Shown: positions 1-8,920 of the stretch, in pieces
Numbering within the stretch: position 1 is the stretch's first letter
Layout of the letters: every line of letters starts with the position of its first letter
NCBI GenBank assembly: GCA_937952975.1
Contig: CALFXX010000153.1
Location: forward strand, 1-40,962
Source: an uncultured Alcaligenaceae bacterium
GTDB taxonomy: Bacteria > Pseudomonadota > Gammaproteobacteria > Burkholderiales > Burkholderiaceae_B
DNA length: 40,962 bases
Direction of reading: 5' to 3'
The notes under the pieces: model-generated
Seen by the model: the letters and a program-made list of their open reading frames with translations, nothing else
Databases searched by the model: none
What the model was told of the DNA's origin: nothing
Program-made: the position numbers and the translations under genes

Positions 1-1153
1 GCGACACGTAACGCGAAAACGCGCCCTGTACAAACTGCTTTTGCTTGCGTTCAGCCTTTCCGATCAGCATGTCCATAAACCACACTGACAGACCGAGCGC
101 CATCGTGGGGGCAACTAAGGGTACAAGCGGCAAACCATACCGGTGCCCTAACATTGCCCCGACCCAGCCACATACCACCAGCACCAAACTGACGATCACG
201 TTAAAGAGGATGCCTTTTTTTAATAGACCGATTGCAATACCGAAGACTGCGGCAAACAAGACCAGCAGGTTTGAACCAAACAACTGAAATCCTGGCTCGG
301 GTCGGGCATCTAATACTTGCGACAAACTGTGCGCATGAATCATCACACCTGGCATTGATCCACGATCACCATCACCCTCGATCACCGCCAAGGGCGTTTC
401 GTGTCGATCCGTGATCGACAACACAGCACCAATCAGTACCACCTTGTCTTTAAACCAAGCATCAGGCAACACCGCCAGTGCGTGGGCTGGGTAGACTGCA
501 AACGAGTCGGTCTCGCTGTCGGGTGTCGCACGCCACGCAATCTCGACCAACCGCTTTGGCGTGTTGATACCAAGTATCTCGGCCACCTTACGCACGAAGC
601 CCTTGGGCTCGTCGGGGTCGCTCTCACCAGGATACGCCCAACGCACTGAGCCATCCAGTGGATCTTTCGCCAAGTTCGCGGCGGCCCGCTGTTGCTCTGG
701 AACAAAAGCATTGAGGTACTCAAGCTGATCTTCAGTCACCACGCTCGCAAGGTTGCTATAACTGACGATCAAAGGCGTCTTGACCGAACGCAAGGTCTCT
801 TTCAGCAATTCATCTTTAGCGGGCTCGGTTGCCTGATCAAACAGGATATCGAGTCCAATCACTTTGGGGCCCTTCTGTTCTAGCGTCTTCAGCAGATTTG
901 CCAAAAACTCTCTATCAACCGGTGACCGGTATACGAACTGAGCGAGTGTGCCTTCGTTAATCGCGACAACCACAATATCTTTTGCCTGAGGTATCGCAGG
1001 TTGAAACGCGGCCGTGCGGATATCTTTCGAGATGTTGTCAAGATTCTTTAAAAAACTTAAATAGTGCACACCGACCAACGCCAAAACAGTGGCAAGTACC
1101 GCCGCAGCGAAGGCCGAGAGCAGTTCTTTGGTTTGGCGCTTATTCAAACTCAT
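1..1153 (-). CDS. CHASE2-domain sensor, probable adenylate/guanylate cyclase (3' end outside window)
   Basis: An open frame of about 384 codons runs from ATG at 1153 to the left edge with no stop. The N-terminus (MSLNKRQTKELLSAFAA) leads into a first membrane segment. An extracytoplasmic CHASE2-like domain follows, with typical stretches such as KVIGLDILFD, DGSVRWAYPG, VVLIGAVLSITDRHETPLA and PGVMIHAHSLSQVL. Two or three hydrophobic segments come next (FAAVFGIAIGLL, NVIVSLVLVVCGWVGAML, LVAPTMALGLSVWF). The last visible residues, QFVQGAFSRYVS, match the linker that usually precedes a class III nucleotide cyclase catalytic domain; that domain would lie beyond base 1, so cyclase activity is inferred. 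The ATG overlaps the stop of the FecR-like gene in ATGA (1150-1153), suggesting translational coupling. It is the last visible gene of the TPS/CHAT operon and probably converts a periplasmic or surface state into a cytoplasmic second messenger. A CHASE2 protein with a kinase output is the alternative. Confidence 0.8.
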   Translation of the reverse strand, partial: MSLNKRQTKELLSAFAAAVLATVLALVGVHYLSFLKNLDNISKDIRTAAFQPAIPQAKDIVVVAINEGTLAQFVYRSPVDREFLANLLKTLEQKGPKVIGLDILFDQATEPAKDELLKETLRSVKTPLIVSYSNLASVVTEDQLEYLNAFVPEQQRAAANLAKDPLDGSVRWAYPGESDPDEPKGFVRKVAEILGINTPKRLVEIAWRATPDSETDSFAVYPAHALAVLPDAWFKDKVVLIGAVLSITDRHETPLAVIEGDGDRGSMPGVMIHAHSLSQVLDARPEPGFQLFGSNLLVLFAAVFGIAIGLLKKGILFNVIVSLVLVVCGWVGAMLGHRYGLPLVPLVAPTMALGLSVWFMDMLIGKAERKQKQFVQGAFSRYVS

Positions 1154-1965
1154 GGCGTTGGTGCACCCAATTGTCGCAGCAAGGCATCTGCCTGCTGCGT
1201 GCAGCCCTTTTCTAACAACCACGCAGCCAAAATCACCCGATCGCCCTCAGCAATGGCCTTGGGGATCTTCATCAATTGCAAGGCAAACTCTTGATCGGCT
1301 TGTTGAATCGTAAAGAAGTTGAATTCGTTTTTGAATTCAAGTTTGCTTGCCGGGAGGCGCGCTGCACCGCGGGACCATATAAAGTCTGCCTTGTACGAAC
1401 GGTCTGACGGCACCAGCGTAAAGCGCGTTTCTTGGCTGGACGCCGGTCGCCAAAACGTCACTGTTTGATCCTCAATCATGCAGCGCATACCTGAACGACT
1501 TAAATCGACCAACCAGGGTTCAGGCAAGGGCATCACTTCTTCGCCAGCCCGAATCACACCTACTGAACTTGTACGCGCGGCACGCGTATTCACAAGCGCC
1601 GCGAGTGCTTGTTTAGGGTCAGACGCCACCGCTGTCGGAGGGGCTGGGGACTTGCTGAACGGCCCACGCAGCGTCAACACCGTACCGTCTGAACGAATTA
1701 ACGTCAGGCGCTCACCCTCTTTCAACGTTAAGACCTGATCGCCGTCAATTTGCGCGCCGGCCTTTAAACTGATTCCTCGCGCTTCCATGACAATCAGAGT
1801 CTCGGCTTGCACGGACGTACCGACCCAAGTCAACACCAGAAACGACAGGGTCGCAGATAAGGCTCGTGCTAGACCCAGGATACGTACTCGAGACACAATC
1901 AAGCTGTGAACGTGAGGCAAGATCAAGTGATATTGAAATCGATTCGCAATGGCGCGGCGATTCAT
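1150..1965 (-). CDS. exported FecR-like protein of the TPS/CHAT operon
   Basis: 271 codons from ATG at 1965. This start was chosen because it overlaps the CHAT gene stop in ATGA (1962-1965) and has the purine-rich GAAGAAG just upstream. An in-frame start 63 bases further up would add an unlikely Arg/Cys-rich leader. Residues about 28-53 form a hydrophobic signal sequence ending TSVQA-ETL, so the product is probably periplasmic. The mature N-terminus (GISLKAGAQIDGDQVLTLKE followed by DGTVLTLRGPF) resembles the beta-rich FecR-type periplasmic domain. The C-terminal half has no motif I recognise; it contains FIWSRGAARLP and ends in an Ala/Leu-rich helix with CTQQADALLRQL. Function is not known. 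Its place between the CHAT protein and the CHASE2 sensor suggests a role in sensing or scaffolding in the same envelope pathway. The FecR assignment rests on pattern only. Confidence 0.65.
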   Translation of the reverse strand: MNRRAIANRFQYHLILPHVHSLIVSRVRILGLARALSATLSFLVLTWVGTSVQAETLIVMEARGISLKAGAQIDGDQVLTLKEGERLTLIRSDGTVLTLRGPFSKSPAPPTAVASDPKQALAALVNTRAARTSSVGVIRAGEEVMPLPEPWLVDLSRSGMRCMIEDQTVTFWRPASSQETRFTLVPSDRSYKADFIWSRGAARLPASKLEFKNEFNFFTIQQADQEFALQLMKIPKAIAEGDRVILAAWLLEKGCTQQADALLRQLGAPTP

Positions 1966-4900
1966 ATCTTCTTCACAGTCCCGGTGCCCTCTTCGGCCCC
2001 ATCGCCCAGCAACACAAAGGCACCCCAAAAAACCGGATGCGCGGTGGCGGGCATACCTAGCATTTGAATCTGCGCCTGCTGCAAGGCACGTGCACTGCTG
2101 CGCGTCATATCCGGACCTAAGCTTGCAAATACGCGACCCATCAAACTTGTCGTTGCCTCAGACGGCACACTCCAGTGCGTGACAAGCAAATTACGTGCAC
2201 CCGCAAAAAAGAACGCTTCGGCTAATCCCGTTAAGGCCTCGCCACCAAACTTATCACCACCGCCGGCAGTATTGCAGGCTGACAGCACCACCAGATCAGC
2301 GTTTAACTTCATCTGCGAAATTTCACTGGCATCTAACAACCCATCTTCAATTTTGGTCACGGCAGCCGCGGCGGGAGGCGACAACACCAGAGCCGGTTCA
2401 GACTGACACCGCAGTTCGCCGGGCAGCAAGCCATGCGTTGCAAAATACAAAACGCGGTAGTCGCTGAGGCGAATACTCCGCAAGCGGGCTTCTGTTGCTT
2501 GCGCACCCACAAAAAGCTCTGCGGGACCAGAGGTTTTCAAAAAATTGGCGACAGTCTGCAGTTCAGTTTGCGTATCCGGCAGCGAAGGCATGTCGGTCAA
2601 AATATTTCGTGGGATGGGGCCTCCATCGCGGCAGGTCACCGCTGCAAAAGCAGGCGGTTTAACCACCGGAGCCAACTTCGCATTGAATGAAACCGCTCCG
2701 GTCTTGACGTTGGTCGAGGTAGCGCTGGTTGTTGAGGTTGAAGTCGCAGCTGCTTGACCGGCTTGCGTTGGCGTACTCGCCACCGCATTCGTCAAACGCA
2801 CATTTTTAGTTGACCCCGAAGCCGGTCCAAGCGTTGGGTGACCGAAACCCAAAAACATTTTCGTGGCCTGATGCGTGGGCACCGTTGAGCGCTTGTCGTA
2901 GAACGACAGCAATGAAGGCGAGTGCGTTAACGCGACACGCTTCACAAGCCAAGCGGTATTGGCATAATCGGCAATGTTTGGCTGCGCCGTCACCAAGACA
3001 CTAAATGGCAAACTTGCCAATGGGCCAGAAGGCACCACCACTAAATGCTCGAGTCCGGCTAAATTTTTATCGACCCCGCTCAGCAAACTTTGAAACAGCG
3101 CAAACGATTTATTTACATCAAACGCTTGCACGCTGCCCTGCTCGACACTCAAACCCAAGCGCAAGCTTTTGATCTCTTCAAAAATCTGCTCAACCGTTTT
3201 TGTCACGGGTGCAATCGTCACTGAATCGCGACGAATCAACTGCACAAACCCTGAGGTGTTACCCAACAAAAAGATTGCCACCCCCTCTGTCGGGGTCAGA
3301 TAGCTTTGAAGCTGCTCAAGTTTTACACGGCGCACGCGCGTCAACTCAACATATTCTGGGCTCAGCTTTTCAACCTCGCCTTGTAACGCTTGTATTTGTT
3401 GCTCTTTCTCTTTTATTTTTGAAAGTAACGCGTCTTCAACCAGTTTGCTGCGTTGATCATCCGCTAAGCTCGTCTCGCTGGCCAGTTGAGTTTTGTCTAA
3501 ATCACGCTGACGCTCTAGCATTTGTAGCTTTTGGATGGCTTCGCCCGCGTCTTTATTGTTGATCAAGACACGAGCCGAAGCGCGCGCTAAGGTCTTTTGC
3601 ACCACGGACGAGTTTTGTCGCTGGAACGCCTCAAAAGCTTCAGCATAGATCCCTAGTACGGCTACGGGGTCTTTTAGGTTATCCGCTAACGCCGCAAGTG
3701 CCTGTACGTAACGACTCAGTTCATCTGCAGTAAACGCGGCACTGGCACCGGCAGGTAAGGCATTTGCCATTTTGATTGCTTGCCTGAACGACACAGCCGC
3801 CTCAGTGATCAAGCCGTCATCCTGCAAACTTGCACCAAGCTTGGCTAAGATTCGGATTGCCTTCACTGAATCGCCAAATAAGCGTTGTTCGTAAGCGAGT
3901 GCACTTTTGTAGTACACCACAGCCGCTGATATGCGCTTTTGCGCTGAGCTGATGTCCCCTAAAGTCATTAAGACGTCGACTTTCCAGAACAAAGGTAAGT
4001 TATCAGCTGCATCCAAAATCTCATAGGCCTGCCCCGCCTGATTAAGCGCATTACTTAAGTCAAGCGTCTTGAGTGACATTTGCGCTTCAAAATTCAACGC
4101 CATTGCCAACTCACCTTGATTCATACGAGTCAGTTCTTCCGAGCCGCGATTCGCCATGCCGTCGAAGGGTGAGGCACCGGTATCGACAATTTTTTTCCAG
4201 GCACTACGAGCAGCCTGAGCGTACTGACTGGCCTGCCTAAACTCGCGACGATTAGCAGCATCAAATCCCAGGTAGGTTTGATAGCGCGCGCGATTGCGCA
4301 GATTGCCGGATTTACGATTCAATACCTCGATACGCCTAAAAAGCGCTGCGGCCTCTTCGTAGCGGCCGCTATTACTGACGTTTAACGCCAAGTCCAATAA
4401 AGTACCAACTAACAACTCAGAATCTTCACCCAAAAACTGAGTTTGGATATAAAGCGCCTTGCGTATCAGCGTTTCACTGTCTTCAAACTTACCTTGCGCA
4501 TTGGCAATGCGCGCCTCAGTCAGCAGTTGATCAAAAAACGCTAAGTCATTTTGGTTATATAGCCGAATCGGACGGCCCCAAATCGCTTGCAAGCGGCGAG
4601 TTTGTTCGCGCAGCGTGGCCGCTTCAGGCGCAGGCTGATCTTTGGCGCGCAGCGCTTCAAGCATCACTGGGATGAGCGCCGGTGGGCCTTCGGCCACAAA
4701 GATTTTACTGGCTGAGGCCCGTATCAACAGCAATTGCGGCCAACCGCCATTATTTAACGTACACGCAAAGGCAAGAACCGCTGGCTTATACGCCATGCCC
4801 TCAGATTGTTCAAGCCAGCGCGCCTTGCCACATTGCATGCGCGCTGCAGTAATGGCGTAGGCGTCTGAGATTAAAAACTGAGCTTCTAAGGCTTCAATGG

Positions 4901-5240
4901 GATTGCCTTTTGTGGCGGCATTCGGAGCAACTACCTCTGCCTGCGCATACACAAAGCCTACGCTCTTATCTTTGCATACTAACAAGTACTGTTGCAGTAA
5001 CACAGTTTGTTGCAATTCAGGCCTGACACGTTGAACGCAGCGCTCGCCCGTCAAAGAGTCGCCTAGCGTCACAGCGCCTGCAGGCACTGGATCGAGGCCA
5101 GCACTTGAGGTCTGTGCAAACAACGACGTCACCAGAAAAAGGCTGACGAAAAAAAATAGCAGCGCAAAGCCATCGCGCAAGCGGACTGACCATTCGTCTT
5201 TACTCAACTTACGACTATGTTGCAGTATGAAGGCTACCAA
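1962..5240 (-). CDS. exported TPR-CHAT domain protein (caspase-like cysteine protease)
   Basis: 1092 residues. Start is TTG at 5240 with GGGA about ten bases upstream; it overlaps the stop of the preceding exoprotein by 7 bases (5234-5240). A hydrophobic N-terminal segment (FALLFFFVSLFLVTSLFAQ) reads as a signal peptide, placing the protein in the periplasm. Residues about 230-560 contain degenerate TPR-like helical repeats (for example GKFEDSETLIRKALYIQTQF and SGRYEEAAALFRRIEVLNRK). A charged coiled coil follows at about 560-640, then a Ser/Thr-rich linker near 840 and the CHAT domain to the C-terminus. The catalytic pair is visible: His936 in YFATHGLL and Cys989 in VLSACNTA, followed by the family-typical GGEALTGLAEAFFFAGAR and THWSVP. 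CHAT proteins are clan CD proteases related to caspases and separase; the substrate is unknown. Partners are probably the two exoproteins upstream and the FecR-like and CHASE2 proteins downstream. Confidence 0.88.
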   Translation of the reverse strand: MVAFILQHSRKLSKDEWSVRLRDGFALLFFFVSLFLVTSLFAQTSSAGLDPVPAGAVTLGDSLTGERCVQRVRPELQQTVLLQQYLLVCKDKSVGFVYAQAEVVAPNAATKGNPIEALEAQFLISDAYAITAARMQCGKARWLEQSEGMAYKPAVLAFACTLNNGGWPQLLLIRASASKIFVAEGPPALIPVMLEALRAKDQPAPEAATLREQTRRLQAIWGRPIRLYNQNDLAFFDQLLTEARIANAQGKFEDSETLIRKALYIQTQFLGEDSELLVGTLLDLALNVSNSGRYEEAAALFRRIEVLNRKSGNLRNRARYQTYLGFDAANRREFRQASQYAQAARSAWKKIVDTGASPFDGMANRGSEELTRMNQGELAMALNFEAQMSLKTLDLSNALNQAGQAYEILDAADNLPLFWKVDVLMTLGDISSAQKRISAAVVYYKSALAYEQRLFGDSVKAIRILAKLGASLQDDGLITEAAVSFRQAIKMANALPAGASAAFTADELSRYVQALAALADNLKDPVAVLGIYAEAFEAFQRQNSSVVQKTLARASARVLINNKDAGEAIQKLQMLERQRDLDKTQLASETSLADDQRSKLVEDALLSKIKEKEQQIQALQGEVEKLSPEYVELTRVRRVKLEQLQSYLTPTEGVAIFLLGNTSGFVQLIRRDSVTIAPVTKTVEQIFEEIKSLRLGLSVEQGSVQAFDVNKSFALFQSLLSGVDKNLAGLEHLVVVPSGPLASLPFSVLVTAQPNIADYANTAWLVKRVALTHSPSLLSFYDKRSTVPTHQATKMFLGFGHPTLGPASGSTKNVRLTNAVASTPTQAGQAAATSTSTTSATSTNVKTGAVSFNAKLAPVVKPPAFAAVTCRDGGPIPRNILTDMPSLPDTQTELQTVANFLKTSGPAELFVGAQATEARLRSIRLSDYRVLYFATHGLLPGELRCQSEPALVLSPPAAAAVTKIEDGLLDASEISQMKLNADLVVLSACNTAGGGDKFGGEALTGLAEAFFFAGARNLLVTHWSVPSEATTSLMGRVFASLGPDMTRSSARALQQAQIQMLGMPATAHPVFWGAFVLLGDGAEEGTGTVKKI

Positions 5241-8200
5241 TTTGAACTATTCCCAGAACCTGAAATTTGACGACCCAGTACCGAACCAGATGGCGTAGGG
5301 GTTTTTTGTGTGGCCTGCAAGGCAATGCCAGGCGATATCGGGGTGGTCGTTGTGCGCTCGGTTGGTCTCGCCTCTTGCTTAGCTGTGGTCACAGGCGCTG
5401 GCGGCTTGACTGTTTGAAGCGTAAAGTCGCCGCCGTCGGCACCGTCTTTACTGACCGCAACGGGCGTGAGCGAAGGCGCTGCGGGCGCTGCGGTAGCTGT
5501 GCTAGCGGGCGTAGCTGTTTGTGACGCTGGCCCCGTATTTGTTGAAGTGGTTGCGGCTGACGTATCGCCTGGGTCATTGACTGTTGACGTGGTCGAGCTT
5601 AGCGTCGTCACTGACAGCGGTTCAACAAACTCTTGTGTGACAGTTGTGCCTTGCCCTGCGCCAGCCGTTCCAGTCGTGGCGGCTGTTGTGGTAGTTGTGG
5701 TTACGGTTGTGGTTGAGGCAGTCGTCGTTGTTGAAGTGCTGTTTGAACTTGAAGCAGAACTCGTTGACGCGGTCGAGTTCGCGCTAGACGTTGTTGTGGC
5801 GGCAGGGGGCGGCGGCGCAGGCGCCACAAACACCGCTGCACTTGTGCTAGCGACTACCGTTGCGACGGCTTGTGTAGCGGCTTGATCGACTACGACTTTC
5901 GTTGTGGTGTCCAGTTCAGCAGCTTTCGCCGCTGCTGCTGCAGCAACGGCTTTCGCTGCGGCTGCATCGGCGGCGGCTTTGGCAGCGGCCGATGCAGCCG
6001 CAGTACTGGTGGTCGTGGTTGCAGCGGGCGTGACGACAACCGTGCCGTCGCTTGAACTTGACCCACCACCACCACCACCACCGCCTCCAGAAGCGGTATT
6101 CGTAACCGTGACGGTTGCGGCGGCAGCTTTGTACCGAACCGTATCCGCCGTCTGAATCGTTGCACCTGCACCTGTACCGAGTGTGAATGATGCCGCATTA
6201 GCCTCGGTACCGCTTAACGTCACCGTGGTCGGAGCCGCAGGTTGGAAACTAGCATCAACTGGGATACTTAATCGGGCCCCTCCAGTCCCTGTCAGGGTCG
6301 TGCCTCCTGCAATGTAAACACCCTGGCCTGCGCCTTCGCCCGCTCGGTCCGAATTAAGCGTCAGCCTTTGCGTGCTCCAGTTCAGATTATTGTTGATTCG
6401 AATTTCATATGCGCGAATGCTTAAGTCAGACGCCAAAGCGAACGTTGTCGGACCATGTTCAGCTGGCGCGCTTACCGTAAAACCACTGCCATCTCCGCCC
6501 AAAAATGAAATGCCATCTGCCCAATTCACTGTGCTTGCGGCAAAAGTGAAAAAGCCCGAAGTTTGCGTTGCATTCACGTTAATTCTCGGGGCAGTCAGCG
6601 TGACCCGATCAACGTTCAACACTGTATCTAGCGTAATCGCAGTCGTAGCCTCTACCGTTAACAGGCCGTTTGTCGTTAGGGGTCCCCCAGAAAAAGTCAC
6701 TTCTTTTGCGCTCAGTGTGGTCCCGCCACCACCTTGCGAAAGATTTGCTTGAATAGCAATCGTGCCGTCGCCGGTCGTGGAAGTCACGCTAATTGAGTTT
6801 GCTGTGATTGCACTAGCAATCGTCACAGTTGAGGCTTCTGCGATTGAAAAAATCCCCGTTGCAGTGACAGCCTTATTGATTTCGACAGTCGCCGCACTGA
6901 TACGGATATTATTCGCGGTAAGCGTACCAGCCAGCGCCGTCAAACTGAAGCGGCTCGCGACGCCGGTGCCAGTTGCCGTAACATCCCCGCTCGCCATTGA
7001 AACGCCTGCATACACATTGATTGCATTTGCATTCAGCACTAACTCGCCTCCCTCGTCGCTAGTGTTGCTGATTGACTTGTTTACGTTGATATAGCCTGTT
7101 GGTCCGGTAGCCGATAAGGTCAGTCTTTTACTTGATGACCAGCTAATCCCACCGTCTACTGTGATTCCGCTTGTCGCTGACAACGCCACATCAGAGGCGC
7201 CGGTTTCCTCACCTCCGTTCAGTCGGCCCACTAAATCGCTTACTTTAATTGTCGAGCAATTGGTCAGCCCTCCTACTGAGTTAGAACACGAGTCGGTTCC
7301 AATCACTCCAGTTGGGCCCGCAGTGCTAATGAAGATAGTGTCAGGATCTAACAACCAGAGTCCAATCCGACCTTTTGGTGCATTAGTCGCAACAACGATT
7401 CCGTTTACATCCAGCCGATACCCCGAAGTTTCAACAAACCCGCCATTGCCCCCTTGTGTACCACCACGCGCAATCAACGAGCCAGCAACTTGCGTGAACG
7501 CCAAGGGATTCGTCAAATTTGTAAGTACCAAAATTTCACCACCATCACCACGCGTCAGCGCCGAAGCGTCCAAGCGCGCACCCGCTGCAATTGTGGTTGA
7601 CTCTGCTGGTGTAAAGCTTTGGGTGCGTGTGTTGGCTCCACCGCCACCGATGGCGATTTTTCCGCCGCCCGCATCGCCAGTCACATCTAGCTTTGCCGTG
7701 GATTTCACCTGAATTTTTTGTGCGTTGACATCAATCGCACCACCAGTTTGCCCTCCACTCTTACCGCTAACGTTAAGATTGCCCGCAACACTGATCGAAC
7801 CGGCACCGCCATCCAACACAATCTTTCCGTTCACCATCTGCGCCGAAGTCGCCGCAACCACACCATCCGTATTGATCACCTGCCCCACCACCTGTGAGGC
7901 AGCGCGCGCGGTCATCAGCACACGCCCTCCAGCGGCTTGAATCGAACCAGTGTTATCAACGATGGCTTTGCCATCTGCTGGGGTCACGTCAACGGGCGTC
8001 GTCACGACAAATGCCAAGGTGTTATCACCAGTAATATCCAACGTAAACGCCTTCGCACCGCCCAACACCACTTGCCCTAAGTTGGCCTCGATGTAGCCTT
8101 CGTTGCGCACGGCTTCGCCCGCCAACACGGCATAGCCACCCTCGGCCACGACAATACTGCCCTGATTCACAACGCTGGCGCCAGCCACGCCTCCGTCTGT

Positions 8201-8671
8201 AAAGGCGTAATGACCAGCCATAAATTGTTGATCAGTCAACGCGCGCGTCGTGGCCAAAAAGCTGCCTGCGACAACTTGGCCCCCGGGTGCGATCAACACA
8301 CCGTTTGGGTTCAACACCCACACTTGGCCGTTGGCTTGTAAAGCACCTTGAATCACCGACGCTTGGCTACCTGTCACTCGGTTCAGTGCAATTGAAGACG
8401 CGGAGGGTTGGACAAAGCGCACCAACGAGCCGCCGCCAATTGAGAAGTTGCCCCAGTTAATGACTGCCTTGTCTGTGGTTTGTTTGATAGTGGTTTGCGC
8501 AGCCGACTGCGTGATTGTCGCAGAGCCCGCAGACACAGCGCCACCGCTTGGGCCCGCTGCAAAGGATAATTGCGCGACCCAACACATCAACAAGAACGCA
8601 ATGCACCGACGGTCAAACGCCTTAAACGTCAGGACTAGACGAACGTCGTAGTAAGAACAGGCTTGTTTCAA
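5234..8671 (-). CDS. filamentous-haemagglutinin-type TPS-domain exoprotein, copy 1
   Basis: 1145 residues from a TTG at 8671. This start is uncertain: no good ribosome site is visible and no better start precedes the signal sequence RRCIAFLLMCWVAQLSFA. The mature protein begins AGPSGG and continues with a TPS/haemagglutination-activity domain (NWGNFSIGGG, SIALNRVTGSQASVIQG, VWVLNPNGVLI). Near residues 410-445 it has the family-typical GGNGGFVETSG and GLWLLDPDTI. Beta-helix-like repeats fill the centre. A glycine run (about 862-870), an Ala-rich helical stretch (about 880-940), a Thr/Ser-rich stalk and a conserved 71-residue C-terminus ending GNSSNW follow. TPS proteins are normally secreted by a partner outer-membrane TpsB pore, which is not in this window. 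It is closely related to the gene upstream (8921-12475), so a tandem duplication is likely. Role inferred: surface or secreted adhesin or structural protein. Confidence 0.87.
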   Translation of the reverse strand: MKQACSYYDVRLVLTFKAFDRRCIAFLLMCWVAQLSFAAGPSGGAVSAGSATITQSAAQTTIKQTTDKAVINWGNFSIGGGSLVRFVQPSASSIALNRVTGSQASVIQGALQANGQVWVLNPNGVLIAPGGQVVAGSFLATTRALTDQQFMAGHYAFTDGGVAGASVVNQGSIVVAEGGYAVLAGEAVRNEGYIEANLGQVVLGGAKAFTLDITGDNTLAFVVTTPVDVTPADGKAIVDNTGSIQAAGGRVLMTARAASQVVGQVINTDGVVAATSAQMVNGKIVLDGGAGSISVAGNLNVSGKSGGQTGGAIDVNAQKIQVKSTAKLDVTGDAGGGKIAIGGGGANTRTQSFTPAESTTIAAGARLDASALTRGDGGEILVLTNLTNPLAFTQVAGSLIARGGTQGGNGGFVETSGYRLDVNGIVVATNAPKGRIGLWLLDPDTIFISTAGPTGVIGTDSCSNSVGGLTNCSTIKVSDLVGRLNGGEETGASDVALSATSGITVDGGISWSSSKRLTLSATGPTGYINVNKSISNTSDEGGELVLNANAINVYAGVSMASGDVTATGTGVASRFSLTALAGTLTANNIRISAATVEINKAVTATGIFSIAEASTVTIASAITANSISVTSTTGDGTIAIQANLSQGGGGTTLSAKEVTFSGGPLTTNGLLTVEATTAITLDTVLNVDRVTLTAPRINVNATQTSGFFTFAASTVNWADGISFLGGDGSGFTVSAPAEHGPTTFALASDLSIRAYEIRINNNLNWSTQRLTLNSDRAGEGAGQGVYIAGGTTLTGTGGARLSIPVDASFQPAAPTTVTLSGTEANAASFTLGTGAGATIQTADTVRYKAAAATVTVTNTASGGGGGGGGGSSSSDGTVVVTPAATTTTSTAAASAAAKAAADAAAAKAVAAAAAAKAAELDTTTKVVVDQAATQAVATVVASTSAAVFVAPAPPPPAATTTSSANSTASTSSASSSNSTSTTTTASTTTVTTTTTTAATTGTAGAGQGTTVTQEFVEPLSVTTLSSTTSTVNDPGDTSAATTSTNTGPASQTATPASTATAAPAAPSLTPVAVSKDGADGGDFTLQTVKPPAPVTTAKQEARPTERTTTTPISPGIALQATQKTPTPSGSVLGRQISGSGNSSNW
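6063..6080. repeat. CCA trinucleotide repeat (six units) encoding a glycine run
   Basis: Six perfect CCA units on the plus strand, continued by CCG CC. Read on the minus strand they encode consecutive GGT glycine codons in the exoprotein linker that ends SSSSDG. The unit is three bases, so copy-number change would alter linker length without shifting frame. Confidence 0.8.
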
Positions 8672-8700
8672 GTAGTAGGCTCAATGCTCAGCAAAACTTA

Positions 8701-8716
8701 CACAAGCAATCTTGTG
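8701..8716. promoter_or_regulatory. perfect inverted repeat ahead of TPS copy 1
   Basis: CACAAG-CAAT-CTTGTG is a perfect 6-bp inverted repeat with a 4-base spacer, 30-45 bases upstream of the TTG start at 8671. No T-run follows on either strand, so an operator or leader hairpin is more likely than a terminator. Function unproven. Confidence 0.35.
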
Positions 8717-8813
8717 ATTTTGATAGTGTGCAGAACAAACCCCACTGCGAATAGAGGTGTGCCCGCCAATCCGAGCTTCGCAGCCGTAACGTGCATTTAG
8801 ATACCCAGCCTTG

Positions 8814-8845
8814 CGCTTATTGTCCGTTCGCGAACGCACAAAGCG
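8814..8845. promoter_or_regulatory. 32-bp imperfect dyad between the two TPS genes
   Basis: The core CGTTCGCGAACG (8825-8836) is a perfect 12-bp palindrome. Its arms extend outward through TGT/ACA and CGCTT/AAGCG, with one mismatch and a 2-base bulge. It lies in the 249-base gap between the two paralogous exoprotein genes. There is no T-run, so it is not a classical terminator. It could be an operator, or an RNA hairpin that sets the ratio of the two products. Apart from this element and the repeat at 8701-8716 I see no gene in 8672-8920. Confidence 0.45.
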
Positions 8846-8920
8846 TTAACTAAAAACAACGATATGTTTCAAGGGCTTAGTTCACATACTGAATCAACAA
8901 GCTGACATTCGCGTCACGCA

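Noticed and set aside
5466..6155. Long plus-strand frames rich in Val/Ala opposite the exoprotein stalk
   Set aside because: They are antisense shadows of the Thr/Ser/Ala-rich coding sequence; composition explains the lack of stops.
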